DNA from: Xanthobacteraceae bacterium 501b
GTDB lineage: Bacteria; Pseudomonadota; Alphaproteobacteria; Rhizobiales; Xanthobacteraceae
Assembly (NCBI GenBank): GCA_000378025.1
Contig: KB899087.1
Coordinates: 496,001 to 560,000, forward strand
Length of the DNA: 64,000 nt
Direction: 5' to 3'
Shown here: one piece after another, positions 9,860-19,781 of the stretch
How the letters are laid out: every line of letters begins with the position of its first letter
How positions within the stretch are numbered: the first letter of the stretch is position 1
Translations under genes and position numbers: made by a program
Notes under the pieces: generated by a model
Databases searched by the model: none
Told to the model about the DNA's origin: nothing
What the model saw: only the letters and a program-made list of their open reading frames with translations

Positions 9860-10780
9860 TCAGAACTTGCCGAGAACGCCCGCCTTGACGATGCCGCTGG
9901 CCTCCGAGCCGGGGCTCTGCGAGCGCTGCACCGAGATGAAGCGCTCGGCGCTGCCGGCCGGCGCGCGCAGCTCGATGCCGGTGGTCACGGTCTGGCCCTT
10001 GTCCATCTCGACGCTGGCGCCGAGTTTTTCCGGCCCGAGGCCGAGCGGGGCGAGCGGCACGGAATAGGTGCTGCCGACCGCCATGTTGTCATAGACCGTG
10101 GCTGAGCCGGGGCTGGCGGCGGCGCCCACCGTGCCGGCGCTGTAGACGGTGAGGTTGTCCTGCTCCAGCCCGAGGCGGCCCTTGATCTCGCCCGAGCCAC
10201 TGGTGGCGGTGGTGGCGAGCGCGCCCGAGGCCGGGGCGGTGGCGCTGGCGCTGGAGGAGACGGAAACCATCGCCGCGCCCTGGCGCAGCTCCATCTGGGT
10301 CGGCAGGGTGGCGCGTGCCCGCTCGACCGGCGCCGTGCGCGGCTGCAGCTGCTGATAGGGCTTGGGCGGCTCCGGCGCGGGCTCCTCGGGGGCGCCGCCG
10401 ATGCCGAGCTCGATGGTTTCCCAGAGCGAGGGCATGGTCGCCGTCTCCTTTTCAGGATCGAACGGTTCCAGCGGCGCGTCCGTCGCCACGGTGGCTTCAG
10501 TGGGGGCGGGCGCCGTCCCCTCAGTCTGCGCCGCCTCCGCCGCGCGCTGGGCGGCCTCGTAGGGCGACACCTCGTCAAACGGGGTGATGATGATGACGCC
10601 GTGCCACGGGTCCGGCAGGCCCGGCTTCGTCACCGTGCCGATGGACTGCGCCGCCGCCGGCAGGGATAGGCCCAGCCCAATTGCCACGCCGAGGCCCAGA
10701 CCCGCCACCCGCACCGGCAGGCGGGCGAAGGGCGTGGCACGGCGAATCTCGGAGGGGCGCGGCAAGAGGGTGCGCAGCAT
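9860..10780 (-). CDS. Secreted low-complexity protein of unknown function
   Basis: 306 residues from ATG 10780, where GGACGAG lies upstream; an in-frame start 29 codons earlier is possible. Residues ~20-50 are a hydrophobic signal peptide (VAGLGLGVAIGLGLSLPAAAQS, cut near AAA-QS). The middle is rich in Ala, Pro, Thr and Glu with little predicted structure, then comes a more ordered C-terminal part (KGRLGLEQDNLTVYSAGTV and GASVEMDKGQTVTTGIELRA). That end looks beta-rich and might be a small outer-membrane or envelope domain. No family is recognised. Neighbours are rplY and prs, with no shared operon evident. Confidence 0.7.
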   Translation of the reverse strand: MLRTLLPRPSEIRRATPFARLPVRVAGLGLGVAIGLGLSLPAAAQSIGTVTKPGLPDPWHGVIIITPFDEVSPYEAAQRAAEAAQTEGTAPAPTEATVATDAPLEPFDPEKETATMPSLWETIELGIGGAPEEPAPEPPKPYQQLQPRTAPVERARATLPTQMELRQGAAMVSVSSSASATAPASGALATTATSGSGEIKGRLGLEQDNLTVYSAGTVGAAASPGSATVYDNMAVGSTYSVPLAPLGLGPEKLGASVEMDKGQTVTTGIELRAPAGSAERFISVQRSQSPGSEASGIVKAGVLGKF

Positions 10781-10914
10781 GGTCTCGTCCAGATCGTTGA
10801 GCGAGCGGACAGGGTGCTGCCGAACTGTGGAACGAAAATGGCGCAGCGCACAATTGCGCCGCCGCACCGGCGCTTTCGCCGAATTGCGGTAGCGACGTGC
10901 CGGCGTGCCGGCGC

Positions 10915-11868
<954 letters not shown>

Positions 11869-12016
11869 TCCGGCGCGCTCCCAGCCGTCACTCTTCCGCC
11901 GGCCGTCTTATAGCCGTCGCGCAGCCCTGATAGGCGGGCCGGCCCGGCCTGTAAAGCTTCCAAAGGCCCGCATTGCCGGCTTGTCCCTATGCACGGCTGC
12001 ATAGGTGCGATGCCGG

Positions 12017-12691
12017 TCAGGGATGGGCGGCGAAGGTGAGGGCGCGCGAAGGCTCGCCGGCCTGCGAAGCTACCGTAACGGCATCCGCCGGTATGTCGTC
12101 CGGCGTCGCCTCGGCGACGGCGGGGCCATCGCCGGGCACCACGGGCGGCGCATCCGCCGGGTCGAGCTCCGGGGTCGCCGACGTCGCCGCGCTGGAAGAG
12201 GGGGCGCCGCCGGAGAGGCGGGCGGAAATCTCGTCGAGGCTCTGGCTGGCGATGCGCTGCACCGTGGCGTCGTCCAGCTTGGCCCAGACATCCTTGCCGG
12301 GGCCGAGCTTCTCGCGGCCGGTGACGCGCAGCACGCGGTCGCTGTCGGCGTCGAACACGTCCCACACCCAATCGACCTCGCCCTTGCCGTTGGCGACGCT
12401 GGCGGCGAGATAGCCGCGCACGCGATAGGCGGCGGGCGATTCGCGCGAGACGATGGGAATCTGCCGGGCCTTGGCCTGATCGGACAGGTCCGCCACCAGC
12501 CGCTCGAACACCGGCTCGGGCGCGCCGTCGATCGATTCAAAGGCGATGGTCTTGCTGCCGGAGGAGACCGAGGCCGCCGCCACCGGCTTGTTGCCGCCAC
12601 CATTGGTCTGGCAGGCGCCGAGGGCGAGGGCGGCAAGCAGAACCGCGGTCGTCGTGAGGCGTCGGCCCAGAGGGCGAAGGCGATCGATCAT
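12017..12691 (-). CDS. Lipoprotein of unknown function
   Basis: 224 residues with a lipoprotein signal: basic start, hydrophobic core and lipobox LGAC at about residue 27, so lipidation on that Cys is expected. Residues ~50-165 form a compact region (PEPVFERLVADLSDQAKARQ; YRVRGYLAASVANGKGEVDW; VWDVFDADSDRVLRVTGRE) resembling conserved alphaproteobacterial envelope lipoproteins. The last ~60 residues are an Ala/Pro/Asp-rich tail. Function unknown; probably anchored to the inner or outer membrane facing the periplasm. Confidence 0.8.
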   Translation of the reverse strand: MIDRLRPLGRRLTTTAVLLAALALGACQTNGGGNKPVAAASVSSGSKTIAFESIDGAPEPVFERLVADLSDQAKARQIPIVSRESPAAYRVRGYLAASVANGKGEVDWVWDVFDADSDRVLRVTGREKLGPGKDVWAKLDDATVQRIASQSLDEISARLSGGAPSSSAATSATPELDPADAPPVVPGDGPAVAEATPDDIPADAVTVASQAGEPSRALTFAAHP

Positions 12692-12777
12692 GAACCATCC
12701 CCAGAGAGCCGGTCGCGCCGCGTATCCCTGCCGAAGCAGGTTCGCGGCTGTCGCCAGCGGACGGGGAATGGTTAAGA

Positions 12778-13929
12778 CTAATTAACGATCAGGTCCAGAG
12801 GGGCGGGCGTTAAGCCCTCGTTACCGTTAACGCCGAGAAGGTACGTCCGCCCCAGGCACATCGCCGTGCCGGTGTCGCTGTCCATCAGGATCATGTGCGC
12901 GAACAGCACCATGCCGGGCTCCAGCACCCAGGGATTGCCGGCATAGAACATGGGCGGGTCCATCCAGGAGGGGGTGAACTTGGCGCCGAGCGAATAGCCG
13001 CAGGCCGCCAACCGGTGCTTTTCCAGCCCGTGGCCGTCCATCACATGGGCATGGGCGGCGAACACGTCGCCGGCGGTCTTGCCCGGCACCATGGCGTGGA
13101 CACAGGCTTCCAGCGCCTGCTTCGCCGCCGCGAACAGCTCCAGATGCCGGTCGCGCGGCGGGCCGATCACCACCGTCTCCATCATCGCCGCATGGTAGTG
13201 GCGATAGGCGCCGGCCCATTCCAGGGTGAGCTGGTCTTCCTCATCCAGCACCCGCCGCCCGCTCTTGTAGCGGCAGAGCAGGGCGTCCGCGCCGGAACCG
13301 ATGATGAACTCATTGGCGGGATAGTCGCCGCCGCCGCGGAAGATGGCGCCCTGCATGGCCGCCAGCACCTCGCCCTCGTCGACGCCGGGCGCGATGGTGG
13401 CGAGCGCCGCCTCGCGCGCCGCCAGCGCCAATTTGCCGGCCTGCCGGACATAGAGAATCTCCGCCGCCGACTTCACCGCCCGCAGCGCATCCACCAGGCG
13501 CGAGGCGTCGATCAGCGTGGCAAAGCCCTCAAAGGCGGCGTCGAGCTTTTTGCCGTTTGCGGCGGTGAGGCCGTAGCTCTCATATTCGACGCCGATCCGC
13601 CCGCCCGCGCCGCCCAGCTCCGCCACCATGTCGCGCAGCTGCTGCTGCGGCGTGGCGTCGGCGCGGTCGGTCCAGACGCGGATGTCGGCGATCAGCGAGG
13701 TGTGCTGCGCCTGCCGCAGATCGGCCGAGCGGGTGAGCAGGGCGAGCCGCCCATCGGCGCCGAGCCACAGCGCCTGGAAGAAGCAGAAGCCGAACGTGTC
13801 GTAGCCGGTGAGCCAGTACATCGATTCCTGCTGGAACATCAGCAGCCCGTCGAGCCGCTGCTCCGCCATCACGGTGAGCAGGCGCTGGCGGCGGCGGTCA
13901 AATTCGGGGCCGGTGAAGTGGAGGGTCAT
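12778..13929 (-). CDS. M24-family (creatinase/Xaa-Pro peptidase fold) hydrolase lacking several metal ligands
   Basis: 383 residues: an N-terminal creatinase-like domain (QQESMYWLTGYDTFGFCFFQ) and a C-terminal pita-bread fold. Metal-dependent M24 peptidases carry Asp, Asp, His, Glu and Glu. Here the first positions read LEWAGAYRHYHAAMMET, with Glu and Ala where Asp is expected, and the His region reads GYSLGAKF rather than GHGLG. This fits the metal-free branch that includes creatinase and ectoine hydrolase DoeA, which cut non-peptide C-N bonds. The substrate is unknown. It is the last gene of the lgt-midA-pgeF series, 9 bases after pgeF. Confidence 0.8.
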   Translation of the reverse strand: MTLHFTGPEFDRRRQRLLTVMAEQRLDGLLMFQQESMYWLTGYDTFGFCFFQALWLGADGRLALLTRSADLRQAQHTSLIADIRVWTDRADATPQQQLRDMVAELGGAGGRIGVEYESYGLTAANGKKLDAAFEGFATLIDASRLVDALRAVKSAAEILYVRQAGKLALAAREAALATIAPGVDEGEVLAAMQGAIFRGGGDYPANEFIIGSGADALLCRYKSGRRVLDEEDQLTLEWAGAYRHYHAAMMETVVIGPPRDRHLELFAAAKQALEACVHAMVPGKTAGDVFAAHAHVMDGHGLEKHRLAACGYSLGAKFTPSWMDPPMFYAGNPWVLEPGMVLFAHMILMDSDTGTAMCLGRTYLLGVNGNEGLTPAPLDLIVN

Positions 13930-13938
13930 GGCAGGGCC

Positions 13939-14700
13939 TCACACCAGCGTAATGGCGGCGATCAGCCGGCCGTAATCGGGCTCATTGCGATGGGTGGCGC
14001 GGCGATAGGAGAAGAAGCGCGCCTCGTCGGCATAGGTGTCGAGGCCGAGATCGTCGATCGTGCCGACGCCGAGCGCCGTGAGCCGGGCGGCGATGTAGCC
14101 GGGCAGGTCGAACAGCGCATGGTCCGGCCGCGCCGAGGGGATGAGGAAGCGCTCATTGCCGGCGGCAAGGCCGGTGAGGGTGGCGATGAAGTCCGGCCCG
14201 ACCTCGTAGCTTTCCTGCCGGATCAGCGGACCGATGGCGGCGACGATGTTCTCCCGCCGGGCGCCGAGCTGTTCCATGCGGGCGAGGGTGGCGTCCAGCA
14301 CCCCGCCGACCGCGCCCTTCCAGCCGGCATGGGCGGCGCCGACGACGCGGGCCTCAGGATCGGCGAACAGCACCGGGCCGCAATCGGCGATGGTGACGGC
14401 GGCGGCGATGCCTGTGGTGGCGGTGGCCACCGCATCCGCCTTCGGCCGCTCGTCCCAGAGCCGGTCGACGATGACGCAATCGGGGGAATGCACCTGCCAG
14501 GCGGTGAGAAGATGGCCGGCCGGCACGGCGAGCGCGGCCTCCATGCGGGCGCGGTTCTCCGCGACATGGGCGGGGACGTCGCGCGAGCCGGTGCCACCAT
14601 TGAGCCCGGCATAGATCCCTTCCGAGACGCCGCCCTCGCGGGTGAAGAAGGCGTGGCGGATGCCGGGCAGGGCGCTCAGGGCGGCGGATTCGACCTTCAT
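13939..14700 (-). CDS. pgeF: Peptidoglycan editing factor PgeF (multicopper polyphenol oxidase-like fold)
   Basis: 253 residues of the YfiH/PgeF family. Conserved zinc-site motifs are present: HSPDCVIVDRLWDERPKADA, TIADCGPVLFADPEARVVGA and AAHAGWKGAVGGVLDATL. The family was once called laccase-like; E. coli PgeF removes misplaced L-Ser from UDP-MurNAc peptides. Start ATG 14700 overlaps the midA stop by four bases, so translation is probably coupled. Confidence 0.93.
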   Translation of the reverse strand: MKVESAALSALPGIRHAFFTREGGVSEGIYAGLNGGTGSRDVPAHVAENRARMEAALAVPAGHLLTAWQVHSPDCVIVDRLWDERPKADAVATATTGIAAAVTIADCGPVLFADPEARVVGAAHAGWKGAVGGVLDATLARMEQLGARRENIVAAIGPLIRQESYEVGPDFIATLTGLAAGNERFLIPSARPDHALFDLPGYIAARLTALGVGTIDDLGLDTYADEARFFSYRRATHRNEPDYGRLIAAITLV

Positions 14701-15806
14701 GCCTGGATGTCCTCAAATGCCTCGCCGGGGGCGAACCCGGCCACCATGTCCAGCGCAGGATGCACCAGCGCCAGCGCCTTGAAGAGCGTGCCCATCTGAC
14801 CTTCGTCCGGCCCGGCAAGGCGCAGGCGTGCCGCCTCCACCATCTCCCGGTCGGCCTCGCTGGCGGCGCGCTTCAGCCGGAACGCGCGGTCGTCGAGGCC
14901 GAGCCGCTCCAGCAGCACGCCCTGGCCGATCGGTCCGAAGGCGCGGGCGCCGGCCGCCGAGGCGGCGCGGGCGAGGGCTGCGAAGTCGACATGGGCGGTG
15001 AGATCGGCGTGCCCGGGATGGGCCAGCACGTCGTCAAAAGCCTGGCGATACAGCGCCTGCAGCGTGTCGCCGAAACCGCCGGCATGGCCGTAATCGACCA
15101 GCAGGGCGCCGCCGCCGGTGGTGGCGAGCCGGGCGCCGAGATGTGCCGCGATGGACAGGCCGATCGGGCAAATTTCCAGCACCGCGCCGAGCGGGGCGGC
15201 GGCAAGGCGCGCCTCGGCACGGGAATCGAGCCGGGCGCCGGGGCGCAGGCCGAAGGCGAGCTTCCCCTCCGGCCCGAGGCCTACCATGCGCTCGGCGATG
15301 CCTTCCGGCGTGCGGACGAACTGGCGGATCGGCAGGGCGTCGACGAACTCATTGGCGAGCAGGACAAGAGGGCCGGGCGGCAACTCGTCAATTGTGCCGA
15401 CCCATTCGACGCGATGGCCGCCGACGGTCTGCGCCTGGATCTGCCGCAGGCGCGGCGAGGCTTCCACCAGCACCACGCGGGCCGCTTCAAGGAAGCCCGG
15501 CACGCGGGAGGTGGCGCGCAGCATGTCGGCCATCATCGTGCCGCGCCCGGGGCCGAGCTCGGCGAGGACGAAAAGCGCGGGCGAACCCAGCCGCAGCCAT
15601 GTCTCCGCCGCCCACAGGCCGAGCAACTCGCCGAACATCTGGCTGATCTCGGGCGCGGTGATGAAATCGCCTGAGGCGCCGAAGGGTTCACGCGTGGTGT
15701 AGTAGCCGAGCGTCGGGTGGAACAGGCACTGTTCCATATAGTCAGCGACGGTGATCGGCCCGCTGAGGGCAATCTGCCGGGCGAGGTGGTCCGCCAATGC
15801 CGTCAT
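14697..15806 (-). CDS. MidA/NDUFAF7-like SAM-dependent methyltransferase
   Basis: 369 residues. The N-terminus (GPITVADYMEQCLFHPTLGYYTTREPFGASGDFITAPEISQMFGE, shown here only as the family landmark region around residues 17-60) and the SAM-binding LAELGPGRGTMMADMLR are typical of the NDUFAF7/MidA family. In mitochondria NDUFAF7 methylates an arginine of complex I subunit NDUFS2; the bacterial substrate is not established here. It overlaps lgt by four bases upstream and pgeF by four bases downstream. Confidence 0.92.
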   Translation of the reverse strand: MTALADHLARQIALSGPITVADYMEQCLFHPTLGYYTTREPFGASGDFITAPEISQMFGELLGLWAAETWLRLGSPALFVLAELGPGRGTMMADMLRATSRVPGFLEAARVVLVEASPRLRQIQAQTVGGHRVEWVGTIDELPPGPLVLLANEFVDALPIRQFVRTPEGIAERMVGLGPEGKLAFGLRPGARLDSRAEARLAAAPLGAVLEICPIGLSIAAHLGARLATTGGGALLVDYGHAGGFGDTLQALYRQAFDDVLAHPGHADLTAHVDFAALARAASAAGARAFGPIGQGVLLERLGLDDRAFRLKRAASEADREMVEAARLRLAGPDEGQMGTLFKALALVHPALDMVAGFAPGEAFEDIQA

Positions 15807-16651
15807 GCGGCACCCGCGCTGAGCGCCGGGCGGCGGCGGGCGCGCCAGACCAGCCAGCTTCCCAGCGCCAGCATCGGCAGGGAGAGCAGCATGCCCATAG
15901 TGAGCCAGCCGCCGAGGAGATAGCCGATCTGCGGGTCCGGCTCGCGGAAGAACTCGACGAAGATGCGGGCGCAGCCATAGAGGAACACGAACATCCCCGC
16001 GACCGTGCCCGGCCGCGCCAGCGCCCCGGCCCGGATGGCGATCTGCAGGACGATGAAGATCGCCAGCCCTTCCAGCCCGGCCTCATAGAGCTGGCTGGGA
16101 TGGCGCGGCTCCGGCCCGCCATGGGGGAAGACGAAGGCCCAGGCGACATCGGTCGGGCGGCCCCACAATTCGCCGTTCACGAAATTGGCCAGCCGGCCGA
16201 GGAACAGGCCGACCGGCACCACGCTGGCGGCGATGTCGAGCATCGAGACGAAGGGCAGGCTCCGCCGCCGGCAGAACAGGTACATGGCCAGGATGGAGCC
16301 GAGGAAGCCGCCATGGAAGGCCATGCCGCCATGCCACAGCGTCAGCGCCTGCAAGGGGTTCGCAGCATAGAAGGGCAGGTTGTAGAACAGCACATAGCCG
16401 ATGCGCCCGCCGAGAATGACGCCGACCGCGATCCACACCACCGCGTCGTCGAACTCCTCCGGCTTGATCGGGGCGTGGCCGCCCCACAGCGCCGGGCTCG
16501 AACAGAGCCGCTTGGCCATCCACCAGCCGAACAGCAGCCCACCAATATAGGCGAGGGCGTACCAGCGTATGGCGAAGGGGCCGAGCTCGATCAGCACCGG
16601 ATCGATGTTCGGGAAGGGCAGGGCGAAGAGCGGCGGGGCGAGCATGAGCAT
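15803..16651 (-). CDS. lgt: Prolipoprotein diacylglyceryl transferase
   Basis: 282 residues with about seven membrane helices. It shows IRWYALAYIGGLLFGWWMA, the essential-His region MAFHGGFLGS, the Lgt signature GRLANFVNGELWGRPTDVAW and the terminal GWLTMGMLLSLPML helix. It moves diacylglycerol from phosphatidylglycerol to the lipobox cysteine, the first step in lipoprotein maturation. Head of the lgt-midA-pgeF-M24 operon. Two ATGs lie close together (16651 and 16642). Confidence 0.96.
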   Translation of the reverse strand: MLMLAPPLFALPFPNIDPVLIELGPFAIRWYALAYIGGLLFGWWMAKRLCSSPALWGGHAPIKPEEFDDAVVWIAVGVILGGRIGYVLFYNLPFYAANPLQALTLWHGGMAFHGGFLGSILAMYLFCRRRSLPFVSMLDIAASVVPVGLFLGRLANFVNGELWGRPTDVAWAFVFPHGGPEPRHPSQLYEAGLEGLAIFIVLQIAIRAGALARPGTVAGMFVFLYGCARIFVEFFREPDPQIGYLLGGWLTMGMLLSLPMLALGSWLVWRARRRPALSAGAA

Positions 16652-16865
16652 CCCATATCTCGGCGGAAGGCGGGCGGGCGCGGGGCGATGCAGACAAAGG
16701 CCGCACGTTCCGCTTTGCCCCCGTTGCGTGACGGGATCAAGGCGCCTTGTGTCGACCGCGGTGGCTTACGGGGCGGTTGCCCTTGCGATCACCGCGCCGC
16801 CGCCCCATTGTTTCCGAACAGGCACGACAGAGTAAGGGCCCGATCGCAGGGGCCCAAGTCGGGAG

Positions 16866-17159
16866 ATGACAATGACCCAGACCACCGGCCGAATCTTCGA
16901 CGATTTCGCCAAGCTGATGAACGACGCGGCCGGCGTCGCCACCGGCGTGCGCCGCGAGGCGGAAGGCGTGATGCGCGCCCAGGCCGAACGCATCCTGCGC
17001 GAGCTTGACGTCGTCACTCGCGAGGAATTCGAGACGGTGAAGGAACTCGCCGCCGCCGCCCGCGAGGAAAACGAGCGTCTTAGCGCCCGTCTCGCCGTGC
17101 TGGAGGCGCGGGAAGCCAAGCTTGAGGCGACGATCGACCCGCCCGATTCGCTTGGCTGA
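16866..17159 (+). CDS. UbiK-family accessory factor (YqiC/BMFP)
   Basis: 97 residues, nearly all helical. The N-terminal TTGRIFDDFAKLMNDAAGVA and the central REAEGVMRAQAERILRELDV fit the membrane-fusogenic BMFP domain. The second half (FETVKELAAAAREENERLSA) is a coiled coil that trimerises in homologues. In E. coli UbiK binds UbiJ and helps aerobic ubiquinone synthesis; a role here is inference. Divergent from lgt. ATG 16866 is two codons ahead of a second ATG. Confidence 0.88.
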   Translation: MTMTQTTGRIFDDFAKLMNDAAGVATGVRREAEGVMRAQAERILRELDVVTREEFETVKELAAAAREENERLSARLAVLEAREAKLEATIDPPDSLG

Positions 17160-17263
17160 GTCTTTTTCACACAAGCTTTCGCGCGCAACGCTTGTGGACG
17201 TCTCGCCTTGGTGCTTGCCGCGCCGGGGCGAATCCCCCGACAAGTCAATTGTGCCAATTTTCG

Positions 17264-17291
17264 CCATGGTCCGTTTTTCCACGGACCATGG
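17264..17291. other. Perfect 11-bp stem-loop upstream of the YbjN-like gene
   Basis: CCATGGTCCGT, a six-base TTTTCC loop, then ACGGACCATGG. There is no T tract after either arm, so it is not an ordinary terminator. It lies in the 272-base gap between ubiK-like and the YbjN-like gene. It may be an operator or an RNA structure in the leader; nothing else in this gap was recognised. Confidence 0.55.
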
Positions 17292-17431
17292 TACAACGGT
17301 CGTAGCGAGGTACGGATTCAGCGCGATATAGTTGGGACGACGGCGATTCGTTTGATTCTGGAACGGCTTGTCGGGAACCGTCGCGTTGCGTGCGTTCGAC
17401 CCCCTCCGCGTCCACCCTCGCGAGGTCGAGC

Positions 17432-17932
17432 ATGACCTATACTAGTGACTTCGAAGCCGACACCAGCCTGAACCCACTCGACCTGGTCGAGCGCATGGCC
17501 GCGCTCAACGAATGGGCGTTCGAGCGCTCGGCCGAGGACGAGATCACCATCTCCCTCGAAGGGCGCTGGACGGACTGCCATGTCTCGTTTCAGTGGATGG
17601 ACGAGGTCGAGGCGCTGCACATCGCCTGCGCCTTCGACCTGAAGGTGCCGGAGAAGCGCAAGACCGAAGTGCTGCGCCTGCTCTCGCTCATCAACGAACA
17701 GATGTGGGTGGGCCATTTCGACCTGTGGTCGAAGGAAGGCGTCATCATGTTCCGCCACGCCTTGCTGCTGGCCGGGGCGGAAGCCACCGACCGCCAGTGC
17801 GAAGTGCTGATGGAATGCGCCATCGAGGCGGTGGAGCGGTATTTCCCCGCCTTCCAGTTCGTCGTCTGGGCCGGCAAGACCGCGCGCGAGGCGATGGACG
17901 CCACCCTGTTCGAGACCGTCGGCGAGGCCTGA
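17432..17932 (+). CDS. YbjN domain-containing protein
   Basis: 166 residues from ATG 17432; an in-frame GTG lies 14 codons earlier but the added residues are not family-like. The fold is an alpha/beta YbjN/sensory-transduction-like domain with landmarks EWAFERSAEDEITISLEGRW, LLSLINEQMWVGHFDLWSKE and the acidic MECAIEAVERYFPAFQF helix. YbjN proteins resemble type III chaperones and are linked to stress and motility control in enterobacteria; the role here is unknown. proC follows in the same direction ~100 bases on. Confidence 0.85.
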   Translation: MTYTSDFEADTSLNPLDLVERMAALNEWAFERSAEDEITISLEGRWTDCHVSFQWMDEVEALHIACAFDLKVPEKRKTEVLRLLSLINEQMWVGHFDLWSKEGVIMFRHALLLAGAEATDRQCEVLMECAIEAVERYFPAFQFVVWAGKTAREAMDATLFETVGEA

Positions 17933-18034
17933 GCGGCGTCGCCGGCGCACGCCCCGCCATTGCCAAAAACACGCGCGAGCGGCACTAAGGCCGCGTGACG
18001 GCGCGCGGGCGCGCGCGGGCATGGGAGTTCCACG

Positions 18035-18859
18035 ATGGCCACACTTTCCGACATTCCGGGCCGGGTGCTGCTTGTCGGCGCCGGCAAGATGGGCGGCGCC
18101 ATGCTGGAAGGCTGGCTCGATCTCGGGCTCGATCCGGCGCTGGCGGCGGTGATCGATCCGGCCCCGCCGGCGGAGGTCGCTGCCCTCATCGAGGCGCGCG
18201 GCGTGGCGCTGAACCCGCTCAATGGCGCCCCGCCCGCCGTGATGCTTCTGGCGGTGAAGCCGCAGGTCGCCCCGGACGTTCTGGCCCGGGTGGCGCCGCT
18301 GGCCGATGCCGGCACGCTCATCGTCTCGGTCATGGCCGGGCGCACGCTCGGCTTCCTCGAATCCTACTTCCCCGCCGGCACCGCGGTGGTGCGCTCCATT
18401 CCCAACACCCCGGCGGCGATCGGCCGCGGCGTCACTGTCGCGGTGCCGAACGGTGCCGTCACCTCGGACCAGATGAACATCGCCGATGCGCTGCTGCGCG
18501 CCACGGGCGGGGTGGAATGGGTGGAGGACGAGGCGCTGATCGACGTCGCCACCGCCGTTTCCGGTTCCGGGCCGGCCTATGTGTTCCTGCTGGCCGAGGC
18601 GCTGGCGGCGGCGGGCGTCGAGGCCGGGCTGCCGGCCGACATGGCCGACCGGCTGGCGCGGGCGACCGTGGCCGGGGCGGGCGAACTGATGGTCCGCACC
18701 GGCATCGACCCGGCGCAGCTGCGGCGCAACGTCACCTCGCCCAACGGCACGACGGCGGCGGCGCTCGCCGTGCTGATGGACGAGGAAAGGGGTTTCGGCC
18801 CGCTGCTCGCCGAGGCAGTGGCGGCGGCGGCGAAGCGCTCGCGCGAACTCGCCGGCTGA
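18035..18859 (+). CDS. proC: Pyrroline-5-carboxylate reductase
   Basis: 274 residues. The N-terminal Rossmann motif is LLVGAGKMGGAMLEGW. The conserved VVRSIPNTPAAIGRGVT and the signature SGSGPAYVFLLAEALAAAGVEAGLP (around residues 165-190) mark the substrate region. The C-terminal NVTSPNGTTAAAL segment is typical. It reduces pyrroline-5-carboxylate to proline with NAD(P)H in the cytoplasm, the final step of proline synthesis. Confidence 0.96.
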   Translation: MATLSDIPGRVLLVGAGKMGGAMLEGWLDLGLDPALAAVIDPAPPAEVAALIEARGVALNPLNGAPPAVMLLAVKPQVAPDVLARVAPLADAGTLIVSVMAGRTLGFLESYFPAGTAVVRSIPNTPAAIGRGVTVAVPNGAVTSDQMNIADALLRATGGVEWVEDEALIDVATAVSGSGPAYVFLLAEALAAAGVEAGLPADMADRLARATVAGAGELMVRTGIDPAQLRRNVTSPNGTTAAALAVLMDEERGFGPLLAEAVAAAAKRSRELAG

Positions 18860-19004
18860 CGCTTCCCCATTCCTGACGCCCCCACATTCCTGACGCTCCC
18901 GCAAACGTGCGGCAACAGCGCGCGCGGGGGTGTGCCGGGGTCTTCTCCTTGGCCGGGGCACGCCTTACATAGAGGTGAGGCAACGTTCAGGACAGGAGGT
19001 CTTC

Positions 19005-19706
19005 ATGGCACGCTCCCCGGGAACGAAAGCGACCGTCGACAAACCCAGCGAGACGCGAGCGCTCGCCCTCGACAGTTTCATGCGCCTGCTGGCGCGCATG
19101 CCGTTCGAGCGCATCAGCCTCGGCGCGGTGGCGGATGAGGCGAAGATTCCCCTCGCCGAACTGCGCGCCTCCTTCGGCTCCACCTTCGACATGCTGGCCG
19201 GCTTCCTGCGCGAGGTCGATGCCAAAGTGCTGGCGCCTTCCAGCGACGACATGGCGGACGAGCCGGCCCGGGACCGGGTGTTCGACGTGCTGATGCGGCG
19301 GCTCGACGTGCTGGCGCCGCACAAGCCGGCGCTGCGCTCGCTGATGGACTCGGCCCGGCGCAACCCGTTCTTCGCCCTGGCGCTGAACAAGCTTTCCGTC
19401 CGCTCGCAGCAATGGATGCTGGCGGCGGCGCGGATCGACACCGCCGGCCTCAAAGGCGCGGTGCGGGCGCAAGGGCTGGCGCTGGTGTTCGGCCGGGTGC
19501 TGCAGACGTTCCTCACAGATGACGACCCGGCACTGGCCCGCACCATGGCGGCGCTGGACCGCGAGCTGGCGCGCGGCGAGCGGGCGCTCGGCCTGATCGA
19601 GGGCGCGGTGTGCCTCGCCACCGGCGGACGACGCGGGCGCGGTGGCAAGGCCGCGTCGTCCGAGGCGACGCCGTCCGCCCCGCCGGACGCGCCCGTGGTG
19701 GCGTGA
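19005..19706 (+). CDS. TetR-family transcriptional regulator
   Basis: 233 residues. ATG 19005 is chosen because of a strong AGGAGG site upstream. Residues ~15-65 form the TetR helix-turn-helix (LARMPFERISLGAVADEAKI and PLAELRASFGSTFDMLAGFL). The remaining helical region would bind a ligand and dimerise; it has no clear subfamily match. The C-terminus is a basic, Gly/Ala-rich tail. No divergent target gene is next to it; csaA and a LysE exporter lie downstream on the same strand, and the exporter is a plausible but unproved target. Confidence 0.85.
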   Translation: MARSPGTKATVDKPSETRALALDSFMRLLARMPFERISLGAVADEAKIPLAELRASFGSTFDMLAGFLREVDAKVLAPSSDDMADEPARDRVFDVLMRRLDVLAPHKPALRSLMDSARRNPFFALALNKLSVRSQQWMLAAARIDTAGLKGAVRAQGLALVFGRVLQTFLTDDDPALARTMAALDRELARGERALGLIEGAVCLATGGRRGRGGKAASSEATPSAPPDAPVVA

Positions 19707-19781
19707 GGCCTCCCCGGGCTGGGCTTTCGCGTATATTCCAGTGAGGAATCAGCCGTCAGCATCGATACTGAGGCGGCCAGC

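Noticed and set aside
12771-12790. CtrA-like TTAA pair upstream of the lipoprotein gene
   Set aside because: The spacing is six bases rather than the seven of the CtrA box, and it lies at the 3' end of the M24 gene.
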